NCBI GenBank assembly: GCA_013396915.1
Contig: VWZL01005122.1
Coordinates: 1,209,887-1,273,886 of the forward strand
Origin: Stercorarius parasiticus
Taxonomy: Eukaryota > Chordata > Aves > Charadriiformes > Stercorariidae
Direction: 5' to 3'
Length of the DNA stretch: 64,000 nt
In this document: one piece after another, positions 24,373-37,400 of the stretch
How the letters are laid out: each line of letters opens with the position of its first letter
How positions within the stretch are numbered: the first letter of the stretch is position 1
Translations under genes and position numbers: made by a program
Notes under the pieces: model-generated
What the model saw: only the letters and a program-made list of their open reading frames with translations
The model's database searches: none
Told to the model about the DNA's origin: nothing

Positions 24373-26190
24373 CACTGTCTCAGAGATAAGCTTCTGTGGT
24401 GCATATGAAGAGATGAATTGCAGCTAGAAAGCCAAACCTATTCAAGAGAAAAGAAGCACACACAAAAAATTCTTGTGGTGAATCGGTCATTGCAACCGCC
24501 ATTGAAATCCTTGTAATGAGGCAAGGGATGTTATTTTCATGGCTCATTGGAAGCCATACAATTTTTGGTTCTCAGTCAAAGCATACCGTTGTTTTCTGGA
24601 CTTCTTTGGCCAAAACTAGTGTCAAGAACACTGTCTGCTTTGTCCTTGGGCTCTTTCATTGGACACATCTCGTGGTGTCTCCTGACACTGCTCATAGGAT
24701 TTAAAAACACCCTTTGCCTGGAGGCACTGCCCCTCTGCTCCACCACGCTGCAGCCTGGCACTCTTCAGAGAGCAAACAGTTGCCATGTTTATCTTGGCTC
24801 CATTTATAAAGGTCGAAATTGCTTGGAAAGCAATAGAGACACACTTTTGAAATATCAAACTCTTGTATTTGAACAGATTGCTTATTATATTATGCTCGAT
24901 GGGGGTGAAGAAGTCAAGGCCTGGATCATTGGAAAAATGAACCAGCGGCATCTGTTGCTACCTCCAGACATACTTAGCAATATGCACCTGAGCAGAGAAA
25001 TGTTTTAAATGAGTACTTGGCTTTATTTTCAGAGACATGCCCACTGAATATGACATAATACACCCAAAGCTCCAAAAAAATCACTGATGTGCTACCACTT
25101 AAGAAGCAAGAGAACTTAAACCAACTGGATGTTGTGCTTTCTGGAAAATTAACTGTACAGCCTTGGCATAGTCTACGCATGCAGGCGTTTAGTCTGGAAA
25201 CAATAGAAATGCGCTCAGCTGCGTTCAAACGTGTCAGTGGTTATGTGAACAGTCGACAGAGCTCTTTGGAAGTGGGTGCTCAGTGCACTTGAGATGATAA
25301 CGTGGTTCCGCCAGCAGGATCAGTGCAGGACCCTTTGTTAGTGTCTCTTCTCATCGCCTTCCCTCCCACACGCCCTGTGCTTTTTTGCATTCCTAAACAT
25401 ATGGCCAGTCACAGACAGTGTAAATACCAAGAAGGAAATTTGTCCAACAGCTTCTAAACTGGCTTGTGCATATTTCATGTGGTATCTAATTGGTAAATAT
25501 TTATAAGCACTTTGAATATTTGACATGATGGTTTATTTAAAAATTTCATTTCAAATCCAGCATGTAATATTACTGGCTTTCTGCTCCCTTCCCCCTTTCT
25601 CTTACCTTTATTTTCTTTCTACAGCCACTTTTATTTGGGGGAGTTTTTCTTTTCATTTTTATAGAATTATGTTTTATCTCTTTTCTGCTGCTTCTCCTCA
25701 ATAGGATAATCTAAGCAATGAAGTATTTCTCTCCATTTTATATATATAGGTGTGATGTGTAGATTAAATACAAAGAGCCAAGAGCTTCAAGGAAACATAA
25801 AGAGAGGCTCTGCGCAGTGTACCTACAACTTTCGTTTGCACAGCATATTTAATACTACCCAGAAATGCCAGATTTACTGCCAAGTACACAGCTCCTGCAT
25901 TGCTTACAGACAGTAGGTGGGATTCGGCAGATTTGTGCCATGCAGTCGATCTGTGAACGCACTGCGAGCACACAGAGGCTTTCTGGTGCTACGATAGCCC
26001 CAGTCACAGATGCTGGACGTTCATGCCCATTGGTTCCAGAAATCTCGGATTTGTGTGGAAGCCCTCACATTCCAGTGGCGCAGATTTATAAGACAGATAA
26101 TATACCATGGGCAGAGCCCTTGAGAAATGGTGACTTTAATACATAGCCATCATCCTCTGTCTGCGCCCCTTTTCCTCCTTTTATTTGGCC

Positions 26191-26205
26191 AAAAAAAAAA
26201 AAAAA
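26191..26205. repeat. poly(A) run of 15
   Basis: This is an uninterrupted A15 run in intron 2. No retroposed body is recognisable upstream, so I treat it as simple sequence. Confidence 0.8.
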
Positions 26206-26749
26206 GTGTATTGCTAAGCAGCATTAGGCTCCGTTTTTTTCTAGAAAAACTTCTGTAGATTAAATCATTCTGAGATAAGTATGTGGTTAGATATTCAAAG
26301 GGAAACTCCTCTGTGATAGTAGTTTTTCTGATCACAACTCTGACCCTGAAGCTTTAGTATAGGCTAACAGAACAATTAGTTGTATACAAGATAGCAGTAA
26401 AAATGGTGAATTTTGGAATTATCTCAGTTTGGAATATCTAGGGATGGGTTGTGATTCCTGCCCTGCTCTTTACGGATGTTTTTTGGAAGCAATTATTAGA
26501 GTGGATTTAATTATATGTCCTCAATGGTGACATAAGGAGTGATTCATGAATAGTGTACTTCTGTATTTGTGTGTCATGCGCTATCCTGTGAGTTTGTGGC
26601 CCCATTTCCACTAACAACTGAGCAGTGAATAATCTACAATGATTGCCACCAAAAAAACCTGCAGGTTGATTGACAAACTTATGCCCCTTTGAAATTACCA
26701 ATGCTCAAAAGAAGATTGCTTCAGCGCTTCACTGAAACATATCCTTGCA

Positions 26750-26815
26750 TGTATGTCACTGGCATCAGCAGGACTTAAACATAAGCCCAAGTGTGTTTCT
26801 GAATCTGGGACTGGG
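26750..26815. repeat. degenerate ancient amniote repeat remnant
   Basis: The order of words ggcatcagcaggactta, cataagcccaagtgtgtttc and gaatctgggac resembles an old sauropsid repeat with ggacttaagcatgtgcttaagtgc-like core and a gaatcggg-like end. It shares the style of the element near 6.0-6.1 kb. The identification is by eye. Confidence 0.4.
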
Positions 26816-28745
26816 AAGGCAGAAGGCTCAGAAGCAATTTTGAGCTGGAAGATGTTTGTAATTGCATATAAAATGGTTTGATCCTCTTATTTTCTGAACC
26901 ATTGGCCCCACTTCAGTTTCTGGTGAAAGCTCATCTGCGCTGAGGGGTTCAGCAAACCCCAGTTTTGGTCACTCTATGTTGCAGCATCGAGGCCAGACTT
27001 CTCTATGTGCCATCCAAAGTGCACCTGCAATGCTGGCATTTCAGAGGTAGGCTCCCACGGATGAAGAAGTTTCTTTCGAATCCTTGACCGTGATTGCTTT
27101 TGAAATAGTTTTGTGGGTTTTTTTCATTAACTAAATAGCCAAGATAGTTTGCTGGTCTTACTTTTTCTCATTTCATGTAACTTTTTACTCAGACTGTATC
27201 CCTCTGATATGAAACAGCTCTTTTCTGAAGAAATCTGGGTGGTTTTGAACAGATGTGGAGACATGACAGAGTTCATTTAGAACATAATCAACGGATAATA
27301 ATAGGGTACTCAGAGATATTGCAGTGAATGACAAGTACCATCAGCCTTTTTAAAAGAGCAAAATTAGACATTTTTAACTCCACATGCACAACAGTGTTAG
27401 AAGAAGCAGGAAATGACTGATTTGGAATCCTTTTATTATGTTCTAGTTTTTAAAAAATGATATTGTAACGTTCTCAAGCATTACCCTGATCCTTCTGTGC
27501 TCGCTGTCTCGATAGCAAATAAAATACTGTTCCAAGTGTTATTTGAAGCAGACTGTCTCTCTTGTGTACTTAGTTGTATCCTTCACCTTCCTCCCTGAGG
27601 CTTGAGAGCTCTCAGCTTGTCAGGATGAGGCCCCAACATCCCTCTTGTGTGATTTGCGGTTTTCATTACTGTAAAGATCCATCTGTTTTATGAAACTCAT
27701 ATTCCTCAAACTTCTATAATGTGGTTGCTAATCAGAGTACTCGGGAAGGTTTGGGTTATTGTCATTGCCTGTGTCTGGTTTTGCAACGCTGCAGAGCGGG
27801 CTGAGCTGGATTTCGTGTCTCCAGCTGGGAGTTTCTTCTTGTGATGGGAGGGAGGATCCCCTGCTTGCAGCCCACTGCCTGGGTCCCCCCCGAAATATAT
27901 TTAGACTGGGAGGACCGTACAGGCCTGGTGTGGGGGTTGAACCCAGCTGGTGGAGGCAGCAGTGGAACGGGGACTGGCTCTTTGCACGCCAAGACACAGT
28001 GGCGGTCTGCTCCTCTGTCTCCTGGCAGAGTCACCAGGCGTCCTCAGGGCTCTGATCTTCAAAAATATTGGTGTAACAAAAAATAACTGGAAACGTGTTC
28101 TGGTTCTCCTGCACTTCTTCCTCCTGACTCTTCCAGCCCAGGCTATCCCTTGCCCTGGGGCTGCAGCCTTCTGTCCTACACAAAAGCGAGCCCCACCACT
28201 GTCCCAGCACTCTTTTGTGCAGGGTATGCAGCATCTCCGATTATTCCAAATGTGTGAAATACAGAGAATTTATACATGCACCAATATAGCTTGCGTGCTG
28301 CTTGTAAATCTTCTTGGCTTCCTGGAGTTTTTACCGTGCGTCATGACTTGCAATTCAGTATTTTATATGCAGGTAGGTCATTTCTGCTCGCGTTATCAAA
28401 GCTACACTATGCCAGCCAGGGTCAGGAGAAGCTTGGCTGTCAGTCTCCTGCTAATCTCAGTTTTTAGTAAAGATACCTTCAATAACTTGTGCTTGCAAAG
28501 GGAAAGTCACTGACATTAGGAGAGTCACTGAATGGCTGTGTTCTCATCATCAGACTGAACAGGATTTTCTGTGCTGACTGTGAGCATTAAGGAAGCCAGA
28601 ACAAAGATGACAAATGCTTTTGTAAAAGGGATCATCAGAAGACACAGCAGGTTCAGTGATCATTAAGGCTTGTCTTGACACGTGAGCAATGTCTCCTGAG
28701 AGCAGTAAGTTGCTCTCCTGCCTGGCTGCAGATTGCTTGGAAAGC

Positions 28746-28780
28746 TATTTTATTTTATTTTATTTTTTTATTTTATTTAT
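28746..28780. repeat. TTTTA simple repeat
   Basis: About six tandem units of a tatttt-type pentamer occur, interrupted once by a longer T run. It is a typical AT-rich microsatellite. Confidence 0.85.
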
Positions 28781-30399
28781 ACAGCCTGTATCTTGGGTAG
28801 ATCGTGTTGCTGCTTGTGTCTACTTAAAAATTGGAGTAAATAATTTTGAACAGAAAAATCATTCATAGTCTCTGCAAATGTAGAGAACAAGTGAAAACAT
28901 TAGGCTTGGAGATTTGAATAAAGTTGTGTCTTGATGGCATTTTCCAGCTGGGACCCTGCCATTTACAGTTGCTTTAGAAGAACTTTTCTCGTTGCTAACT
29001 AAACTGCTTTCCTTAAAGAAAGCAAAAGGGGAAAAATAATCTGAGCTAATACATACTCGATGTTCAGATGATGTGGAAATGGTGATCAGAATTACCTGAA
29101 ATGTGCTGGCTAAGGGATAAGCTTGTAAACTTTGCACACAGTACATATAGAATGGTATTAAAGCTAAGCAGAGTTTTCACCCTTTTTTTTTAGGCCTGCT
29201 GGGCCAATGATGTGCCTCCGTCACCTGTGGCAGCTGGGCATTTCATTCTCAGACCACGGCTATTTTCAGATCTGTCTCTATTTGCTGTCCTTCACAATTC
29301 CTGCAGCTATTTCAAAGCTGATATTTGTGTTTTGTCATCTACTCTCTTAGTGAACAGAACAGATTTCTATTTATTGAAATTCATCTTGGTATGGTGAAGA
29401 TTAAAGCACAGAATTGATTAGAGAGGAGTGCTTTGATTCCATAAAGTACAATCTGTCCTTCATTTACATTTCAGACCTTACTTCATCCCGTATTTGATAA
29501 CATTAGCTCCACAAGTCCTATCTCCACAAAACACTTAGGTACTAGATTTAGATGCAAATGTACAATTATTTTCTGCCTGAACCTTGAGGACATCTTGAAT
29601 CTTAGTGCACTAAATTGACACGTTTATAGAAACCTCAGTGCCCCGGTTTCTGTGATGGGGCATGCACCTGCTCTACCAGAGATAAACACTTGCTTGTTAT
29701 ATTATGTATCCTTTTAATGGAGAATTGAAGTTCTTGCTGAAAAATTAGAACATGCGGTCTGACTACAGCACTCAAGGAGGAAAAGGGAAACCCAGATTTC
29801 ATCCTTTTTGGTAGCTAAGAGGATGTAAACATACAAGCTCCACCTTGCAGAAGGTCTCACCACTAAACTACAGACTAGTCCCCAGCTCTCCTCCTCAGGC
29901 CCTTCTCCTAAACACCTATCAGAAACGGCATCTTCTTGTCTCTGCGAGAATGCTCTAATCCCAGCACTGAAGGGCTTTCTGGTTCCCTGCGACTGTTGAG
30001 TTTTTCTGTGCTGAGTGAAGCAGCTCTTCATAGCCTTCAGTGTCCAGGAGAGCATAGTAAGCAAAGCTGGGACACAAAGACACATTAGAAGCAACCTCAG
30101 ACCTATGACAAAGTCATTAAAACAACTTATTTAAAAAATATTCATGATCAAGAGCATCTCAGTTCTGAAGGGGAAAAACTGTCCAATGAAATGTAGCCAC
30201 CTCTAGTAACACGGTGTTTTAGGCAGTGCTGCTCTACCTAATTAATGAATGTTTGCACAGTGCTTTGAGATCTTTGCCTATCAAGGAAGACTAATATGTT
30301 GCTATGTGTAAATGTTAGAATTAATAATTTAGAAAATATAGGAGTACAAAGCCAGGTTACTCTTATCATTTCATCAAAGCCAGGTTTAACTATCTTCTT

Positions 30400-30700
30400 T
30401 TTTTGGCTGCTGGCTTAATTAGATAAGCTGCTGAATTTAATTAACTCATCAAACCTAATTTGAAAAGATCTCTCAAGTCAGTAAGAGCTTGTCTTATGCT
30501 TATTATTTCTATTTGTTGCATTGAGTCTTTAATATCACCATTTTGTTAGGATATTAATGGTAGCCTTAATTGTGTTCTAATTTACTGCGTTTACTCAGGT
30601 GGTGGCAGTTTCCTCATTTTTTAAGTGTCAGCATGTGAAAATCAATCACAATTTAATTTAAGGCAGTGAAATTGCTCTTCTAGCCCTCTGTTAAGTCAGC
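30400..30700. promoter_or_regulatory. candidate conserved noncoding element in intron 2
   Basis: The block is unique-looking, without simple repeats. It contains TTAATTA at 30416-30422, TTTAATTAA at 30436-30444, an AGATAA word at 30421-30426 and several further ATTTAA and TAAT words, about 0.7-1 kb before exon 3. Clusters of TAATTA homeodomain sites are common in conserved vertebrate enhancers. Conservation cannot be measured here, so this is a low-confidence pointer. Confidence 0.2.
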
Positions 30701-31388
30701 TACATACTATCTCTTTTCCCATAAGTGTAATTTGGGTTTGCAAGGTGAAATTATTTCAGAGGAAATCAAGTTGAGTTTCTGAAGTCCCATTTCCAGGAGA
30801 AGTGTTATGACAAAAATTATTCTCTGGATGCTCTTTTGGGACTATTTAACCAAATTGTTGAGTAATAAATTTGAAACTTAAATTTGTATTACAACTATAT
30901 GATTCATTTGAACACATCTGCCTGTGACGCTGCAACTTGTTGTACTGGCCTGAAACTCCTTGAAAATTACTAAAGAAATAATTACTAAACTGTAAAATTT
31001 GTTGTAAATTCCAACCCATTAGAAGGACCTTGGTTTGTCCCTTTTCTCACATTCCTAGAAGATAAGCCACACAGAGAGGAGAGGTCACGCAATTGCTTAA
31101 AATCAAAATTTCTCTATACATTATTTACTTGTTCATCTGTAAGGCATGCACTGTTGTAATGTAAACTGTGTTGCTGATAGAAACATTTCCAATTAAATTT
31201 GGAGGAGTTCACGTATATTTGTGAAAAGTTAGGTATATCCTGGGTAAAATCAAATGCTTTCTTACTACCCCAGCCAGTAGTTTTGCAGAAGTAACCTTGC
31301 CCGCAATTGCGTTCTCTTGGTTTTATTTGTTTGAGGTGTGCTTTCAAATGCACAATTAAATAACTTGTGTTTCTCTGTTTTCCCTTAG

Positions 31389-31571
31389 AACGACTATAGG
31401 AAGCTATCTATGCAATGCAAGGACTTCGTCGTGGGCGTGCTGGACCTTTGCAGAGACACTGAAGAAGTAGAGGCAATTCTCAACGGAGATGTGAACATAC
31501 ATCTGTGCCCCGAGCACCACCGGCCAAGTCTAAGCAGGATTAAACTTGCTATTAAATATGAGGTCAAAAAG
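31389..31571 (+). CDS. TRPC7: TRPC7 coding exon 3: linker-helix domain (residues 261-321)
   Basis: The exon holds exactly 61 codons, phase 0 at both ends, from Asn261 ([12 protein letters not shown]) to Lys321 (IKYEVKK), followed by donor gtaagc. It encodes helices of the N-terminal linker domain that connect the ankyrin repeats to the membrane elbow in TRPC3/6 structures. The segment around residues 296-303 (NIHLCPEH) is the variable loop that differs most between TRPC3, 6 and 7. In this species it also differs from my recollection of the human TRPC7 loop, while the flanking [17 protein letters not shown] is conserved. Because its length is a multiple of three and it is phase 0-0, skipping keeps the frame. 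Human TRPC7 isoforms lacking this stretch are known to me from memory. Confidence 0.96.
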
Positions 31572-31654
31572 GTAAGCTGTTTTTTTGGATCCCTGGTGGA
31601 TACATCTCCACATCTAAATTATGCTTCCTTGATATCACCTGGAGAATAATAAAT

Positions 31655-31690
31655 GAAAGATAGATTTCAGTGGGACCAGGACTATGCCTA
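31655..31690. repeat. possible ancient repeat remnant
   Basis: The words gatttcagtgggaccagga resemble the gacttcagtgggacc core of old sauropsid repeats. A similar word occurs at 31881-31905. It is short and uncertain. Confidence 0.25.
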
Positions 31691-32375
31691 AAAATTTAAT
31701 ATTTTATGGCCTGATTTGCATTTTCTCACATACTTTAATGTGGAGAAGGGTATTTGCAAATGACACATTACAGCAGGTATGGCATTTATTTTAAAGTGAT
31801 AGATATGAATGTATAGATGGCCGAAGGGACTGCCCGTAGTGCACAGCGCTTCTTGTGCACATCATGACTATGAATCTCTGAAGACTTCAGCAGGGACCAA
31901 AATTTGTTACCATGCCAAACTGATGGTCTTTCTTCCTGCACTGTGATTTACATGAAGGTAAGGGATGAACCTAGCAGATGCTGTGGCATCCTTGGCCACA
32001 AATTATAAAAGCAGAGAATTTAGTCCAGATCCTCACCATTCCTAAACCATTTGTCTTTCCTTCAAACTAAATCTTCTGCTTAGACCAAGGATAGAGCTGG
32101 ACTCTGCAGTTTGACTGAAGTCAGTAGACCGAAGTCTCCCGTCTCACCTGTTCTCAAATGCTCCCTGACCACTCAGCTCTGATTCACATCTCCTTTTAGT
32201 CTCCAAATCCACTTGTAACCATCAAAAATGCTACCTTTTCCGTAATCTTACGGAAAGAACGTATACAAAAAGCAACAATTTTGTCATAGTCAAGATCCTT
32301 TACGGCAGTGTGGTGGAAAGTGGAATTTAAATTTAAAAAAAAATAAGGTTTGTATTTTTGGAATTTGTAAATTTA

Positions 32376-32430
32376 ATGGTCGGACTCTACGATCTCAAAG
32401 GTCTTTTCCAACCTAAATGATCCTATGATT
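32376..32430 (+). repeat. CR1 LINE 3'-end fragment
   Basis: The words atggtcggactctacgatc, caaaggtcttttccaacct and aaatgatcctatgatt match the conserved 3' terminus of avian chicken-repeat-1 LINEs, ending in the ATGATT-type microsatellite tail. Only about 55 bp remain, typical of 5'-truncated CR1 copies. The orientation is the same as the gene. This is the clearest evidence in the window for a bird or other sauropsid genome. Confidence 0.85.
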
Positions 32431-32517
32431 TTATTGTTTTATTCAGAATTAGATCAAAACTTCAAAAATCAATTTCTTATTAACTTGGAATTTTGATTTT
32501 TTTGAAAACACGTGAAT

Positions 32518-32543
32518 GTGATAAAAAGTGATAAAAAGTGATA
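32518..32543. repeat. 10-bp tandem repeat, 2.6 copies
   Basis: The unit gtgataaaaa is repeated exactly twice and followed by a partial copy gtgata. It lies about 90 bp after the CR1 tail. Confidence 0.8.
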
Positions 32544-34383
32544 GATTCTCAGCTTCCACTCTCCTAGAGCTCCAGATCCATATCCTAAGAGTTCAGATTT
32601 CCACCAAGTCTATGAAATAGAAGGAAGTTGTATACTTTAAGGAAAAACATACTGATGGACTTTTAGAAGTATTTTAAACAAACATTTAGCTTTATGGAAG
32701 TATGTTGTGTGAATGGAAAATTTGATTCTGGCAAATCCTAGGTCTGGGTGGTCCCAATTAATTGCTCCTACAATATGCATTGATGGAAACTGGGCTCCTG
32801 CTATGGGACTCGGAGAGCATTCCAAATTTTCAAGCTAACATCTGCTCTCTCTTTCCCCTCCCAAACTCGCCACCTGCTTCAGTTTGCCTCTTGACTGTTA
32901 CTGTGCTGGCCAGAGAAGGTCTTTTCCTGTTATGAAAGCCATTAATTAAAAAGAATCTTAAAACTCTTATTTGAAAGGAATGGCTTTCATGCAAGAGAAC
33001 ATAGTATGGAGCCAAGTATTTCCTCCTAGGATTTTGTGTCTCTGCATCGTTCCATCACCAGAACTGAGCATAACATGTCAGTTCATTGTCAGTTAGATGC
33101 CTCTCAATAAGCTGGGTCAAGTTTAGTTATTGAAACTGTTGCTTTGGTAACAGGAGGCCAAACTTTGGTGCTTGTTCAGAAAATGAACTCATCTAAAATA
33201 CACTGATAGCACATCATCAAGAAATAGTCCCCCATGACCTATGGTCTGAGAATTATCACGAAGTTGATCAGAACCTCAAGCCTTTTCAATGCATGGAGTC
33301 TTCTGCACTATTTCACTTGTTTATTCTTCTAAATATTTGTGTCATCCTTTAGATACCAAGACCATTAGCCAGAGCTGAATTGCTGTTAGTTACTGTGCTG
33401 CTTTGAGCACATTCATGCTAGCTTAGTCGGTTTCAGAGGAATATTTCCTCCATTTCTTACATTTTACATGTGTGCACCTTTTCCTAATAATGAACGCTGA
33501 CCTAAAGCATCTGTGGTGGGTCATATACAGTTATTCTTTTTACTTATAAATATCGTCTCATGCCCAGGAAAGCTGAGCAACTTCTGGATCACAGCAACCT
33601 GTTACTCACTGATAATAACTGTTAAACTAATTACAGAACATACCATGAACATTTGTCAACATCATGTTGACTCTCAGGTTAGCACTTTTCAGAATATTCT
33701 TTTCAGCAGGCGGTATTTGTTTACAAGTAAGATAAGCATTTAGCTGCTAACTCGAAATAAGATAGTTTCATTTGTGGGAGGCAGAGACACATTCAGATAA
33801 ATGGCTTTGGTTATTGGCAGTGACTTACGATAATAGACTGATACTTATCACACTTGCTGGAAAAAGTGATTGTGTTATTGTAACACAGTAATGATTTCCT
33901 TAAGAGCCAATGGATTCAGGTATGTTTTTTATCCAGCTGAGAGATGTTTAGGTTTATGTATAAAAACTCTGTGCTTTGAAATACATCTAATTTTAAGAAA
34001 ATCCTGTAACAGAGACGGGTGAGATGGAGGGTGAATTCTTATGCGTATTTGATAAATCAATTCTTGGGCAGATTCTGTAAATTTCAAGTCACTTTTTCAA
34101 AGCTAATGCAATGACTCATAGGCATAAGCGACATTGCATGTGTCCCTCCAAGTGTGAAAGGCAGATGGAGGCAGGCGCACCAAGTGGCTTCCCACCCCGA
34201 GCACCCGACCCCCCGAGCCCCATCACTTGGTCTGACAGTGCTGCCTGCCCAGGCCAAATCCGGGTGCTGGAACGTGGGTGGCTCTAACTCACCCAGAAAT
34301 AGTCCCAGGGATGTGGAGACCTTTCCAGTTTTTTAACTGCACCCTAGAACTGGAATGACACAAAAATAGTTGTGTTTGCCGCC

Positions 34384-34409
34384 TTTTTTTTTTTTTCTTT
34401 TTTTTTTTT
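34384..34409. repeat. interrupted poly(T) tract
   Basis: T13, a single C, then T12. It is simple sequence with no linked retroelement recognised. Confidence 0.85.
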
Positions 34410-37400
34410 GTCCTGGAAGTTTAGTTGGCAGGGTAGGACTAGTGAAGAGACTGCAGCTGTGCCTGCCACCCCTGCTACCAAAACCTCCTTACCTTTATCA
34501 TTAGCGTCAATATTCAGATGGTCAGTTTTGTATTACCCAGCTCGACAAGCTCTAGATGAGACAAAGAAATAAATTACTTAAATGAGCATAGAGCTCCTGA
34601 AATATTTTATATTCATTCTTTCCCATGAGCAGCAAGAAGGATCTTAGATAAGACAACTTCAGGGACTCCGTAATGGTCAGAGAAAATAACATAAAAGAGG
34701 TGTTGGTTGTGTTTCTTTTTTTAAGTTAGTATACCGAAAAAATACTTACATTCGCATCTGAAATTTTAAGAAATACTTGATTTTTTAAAAAAAAATCTAT
34801 TTCTACCATTAGCTTCTTAATTCACATTTCTGTATTAGTACTCTAAGTGCCTACAGTAGGCTTTCTTTGATGAAAATTCACAGAGAACGGTTTATATTGA
34901 AAATTATTATTTCATATCCATGATTTTACTTTTACAGCTGCTGACGTGCTCTGCATTTTATCACACTCTTATTTCCAGAGTCTAAGGAAGATGTCAAGGG
35001 CTCCCATCCTCAGGCAGGAGAGCAATTGCATCTGTAGAGCTTCATCAGGCCTTAGCACAAACTTTTAAAATCTTCCTTGTTCTTTTAATTTTCTCTGTTG
35101 CTTCATCATCCTCACACAGTGCAGTCACCACAGCTACCGTGTCTAAGAATGCTATTTTTCTTTAACAGTAGCAGCTGGTCTACCAGCTTCTCCCATCCCC
35201 TGCCCAACTCACAGCCCTCATGGAGTTGTCCTCCCTCTCAAAGGCCAGGAGGAGGCAGAGGTAACAGAATTTCGAAACTGAGAACCGTCACATTGCATGT
35301 TATGGATTTAAATTGACTCAGCCGTCTTTTGTCTTTTTCTTCCTATGTGCCCATTTGAAAATTTTAGGGAAGCAATTGATGCTACATATGCAGTTTAAAC
35401 TGTAGGTGCAAATTTTGGTTCCAACATAGTGTCTTCTTAATCTTGATTTCAGCAATTGTGTTCCCCAATAAGCCACACTTGGAGGTAGAGGCTGCCCCTC
35501 CCTTACGTGTACAGGGCATGTCCTGCCTGCACAGCAAGGAACTCAGCCATCAACCTTGTGGTAGCTTTTAGCCCAAAACACTGTGCTGCTTTTGCCTCTG
35601 TGTTTGAAGGGCAAATTCCTGCTTGAACATCCCCAAGTCCTTGGGCAACCTGGCCTTGAGCTGAATGGGAGGTCTGTTTGCTGACCTGTTCATTGACCAC
35701 ACTCTCAGTGCAGGAAAACCTTGTCTGCACACCAAGGCTAAAAAGGGGACTGAAGCCTTTTTACCTTCTCTACTCAATAAACCTGCAACTGGTACCTACA
35801 GCAGGTCCAGGACCTAAATGATTTTTCTCTGCACTTTTTCTTTAGTGCTTCCCATTAGAGTTCCCTGTTGCCTCACCCCTTTGCTACTCCAAAAAAAGCA
35901 GTTCACCGTTCCTCAGTTTTATTGATCATTGTCTTTTTTCCTAACTTACAAAATTTGAGATGAATTTTGGAAAGTCAGTCAAGAAAGCATGAGAGGTTCC
36001 AGAATTCACTTGTCTTTTTTTTTTTTATTTTTTCCTTTTGTTTCTGCAAAGCATGCAACTAGCACATATGAGATGCTGGCAAGAAAGCAAGTTTAAGGCT
36101 CTTATATAATTGGAGGACTTTATATAGAAGGTCATTGAAGAATTAAGAAACTCTGCTTGTACATATTTCGCAGCAAGGAGAAAGCTAAAATTACAGTGTT
36201 TTACAAAGTGGTCTTTAAAAACTCTACATTACTCTTATTCTCTACCTTTCCTGGAATCACTAAATAATCAATCTGTACCACTGGATTCTTGGAAAACTGC
36301 ACTGAAATGCCCTCCATTCAAGTTTTCCAGAGCCATTTCTCCCTTCAAATTAGCTGTCTTAATGATTCATGATTCCTCGAAAATTATTACAATGGGAACA
36401 GTTTGTCAAGAGCAAAACAAACAGTTTGCAAACATTTGAGCATTTTCTGAGTCCCGGCTGCTTTCCAAGAAATGGACTTTTAGCCCATGTTATGGGATTG
36501 TTACAAATTTTCTATTGTCTCCCCTGATATTAGTTAGCTATGCTTCACATTTGCATACCCCAGTCAAACGCTGATATCTTTCTCCTCCAGATGTGCAGGG
36601 CCTCAGGCAAAGGGAGAAGAAAGGCTGGGTGCAGGAAGAGCAGCAGAGGATGCTGCTGATGCTTCAGCAAGGCTGTTCAGATGTTTTCTTTGGATATTGT
36701 AGGAGAGGTCTGGGGAACCATCACAGTGTGAGAGCAAACACCATCACAGAGTCCAGCAGCTACTCATGGAAATGGCAAAATTAAAAGCAGCATTAAGGTG
36801 AAACAGGAATCATTTAGGTTGGGTGTTTCTGCTGGATTATATCCAAAGGTGGCTTGAGTTGCTAAATTGGAGTTCTGGTCCCAAGGAAAGAAAATAAAAC
36901 TGATCTTATCTTCTTGAGCCAGGAATACTCTCAGCTGTTCATGCGGGCTTACAACATCTAAGTGAGAATTTGCTTCATGTTCTTGACTGAAAATTGCAGA
37001 ATAACATTTTTTCTTTCTTGAAACAATTAAAAAATTTTGATTCCAATCAGATACTGGAAATACAAGGGTAGCACGCGTTTTCCCTGTGTGTGAACTCATT
37101 TCTAAGTAAGCCAGGGTGTGATTTCTACCTGTGAGAGGCACAGGTACAGAGGCTGGGACAACTCGGTCTTGGACTCTTCCCTTGGACAGCCAATAGTGAG
37201 AAAATGCAGTTTTTGATGTACCACAACGAAACATTTTTACTGGTGTATATTAGTTTTACAGAGCCCTTCATATTTTCTGTTCTCATTTTTGTCTGTACTG
37301 CTATGCTCCTTTCTTGTCATCCTTTAATGTTGGCAGGAGGGCTTATATGTCAACATTTACCTTTAGGTCTAAAGCTGTTGCTTCACTGTAGGAGGTGACA

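Larger units (their letters stand above)
9135..31388 (+). other. TRPC7: TRPC7 intron 2 (22,254 bp)
   Basis: Donor gtaatt at 9135 and acceptor cccttag ending at 31388; phase 0. It is the longest intron in the window and is AT-rich with few recognisable repeats: an A15 run at 26191-26205, a TTTTA-type simple repeat at 28746-28780, and an old repeat remnant at 26750-26815. A homeodomain-motif-rich block lies near 30.4-30.7 kb and a 9-bp perfect inverted repeat at 24352-24372. The longest open frames (for example 24547-25008 and 27950-28513) show no recognised domains. I see no exon, RNA gene or pseudogene. Confidence 0.85.

Noticed and set aside
24547..25008. 153-codon open frame on the plus strand in intron 2
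   Set aside because: No family resemblance or exon-like flanks; consistent with chance in 22 kb of intron.
27728..28513. Overlapping open frames on both strands, up to 187 codons, in a moderately GC-rich part of intron 2
   Set aside because: Several frames are open at once, as expected from composition, and none encodes a recognised motif. The ggttgaaccc word near 27.94 kb looked like a tRNA B-box but has no A-box or cloverleaf around it.
36808..36822. atcatttaggttgg, similar to the reverse complement of the CR1 3' end
   Set aside because: Only about 14 bases match, and neither the neighbouring aaaagacc-type words nor the tail are present; chance is likely.
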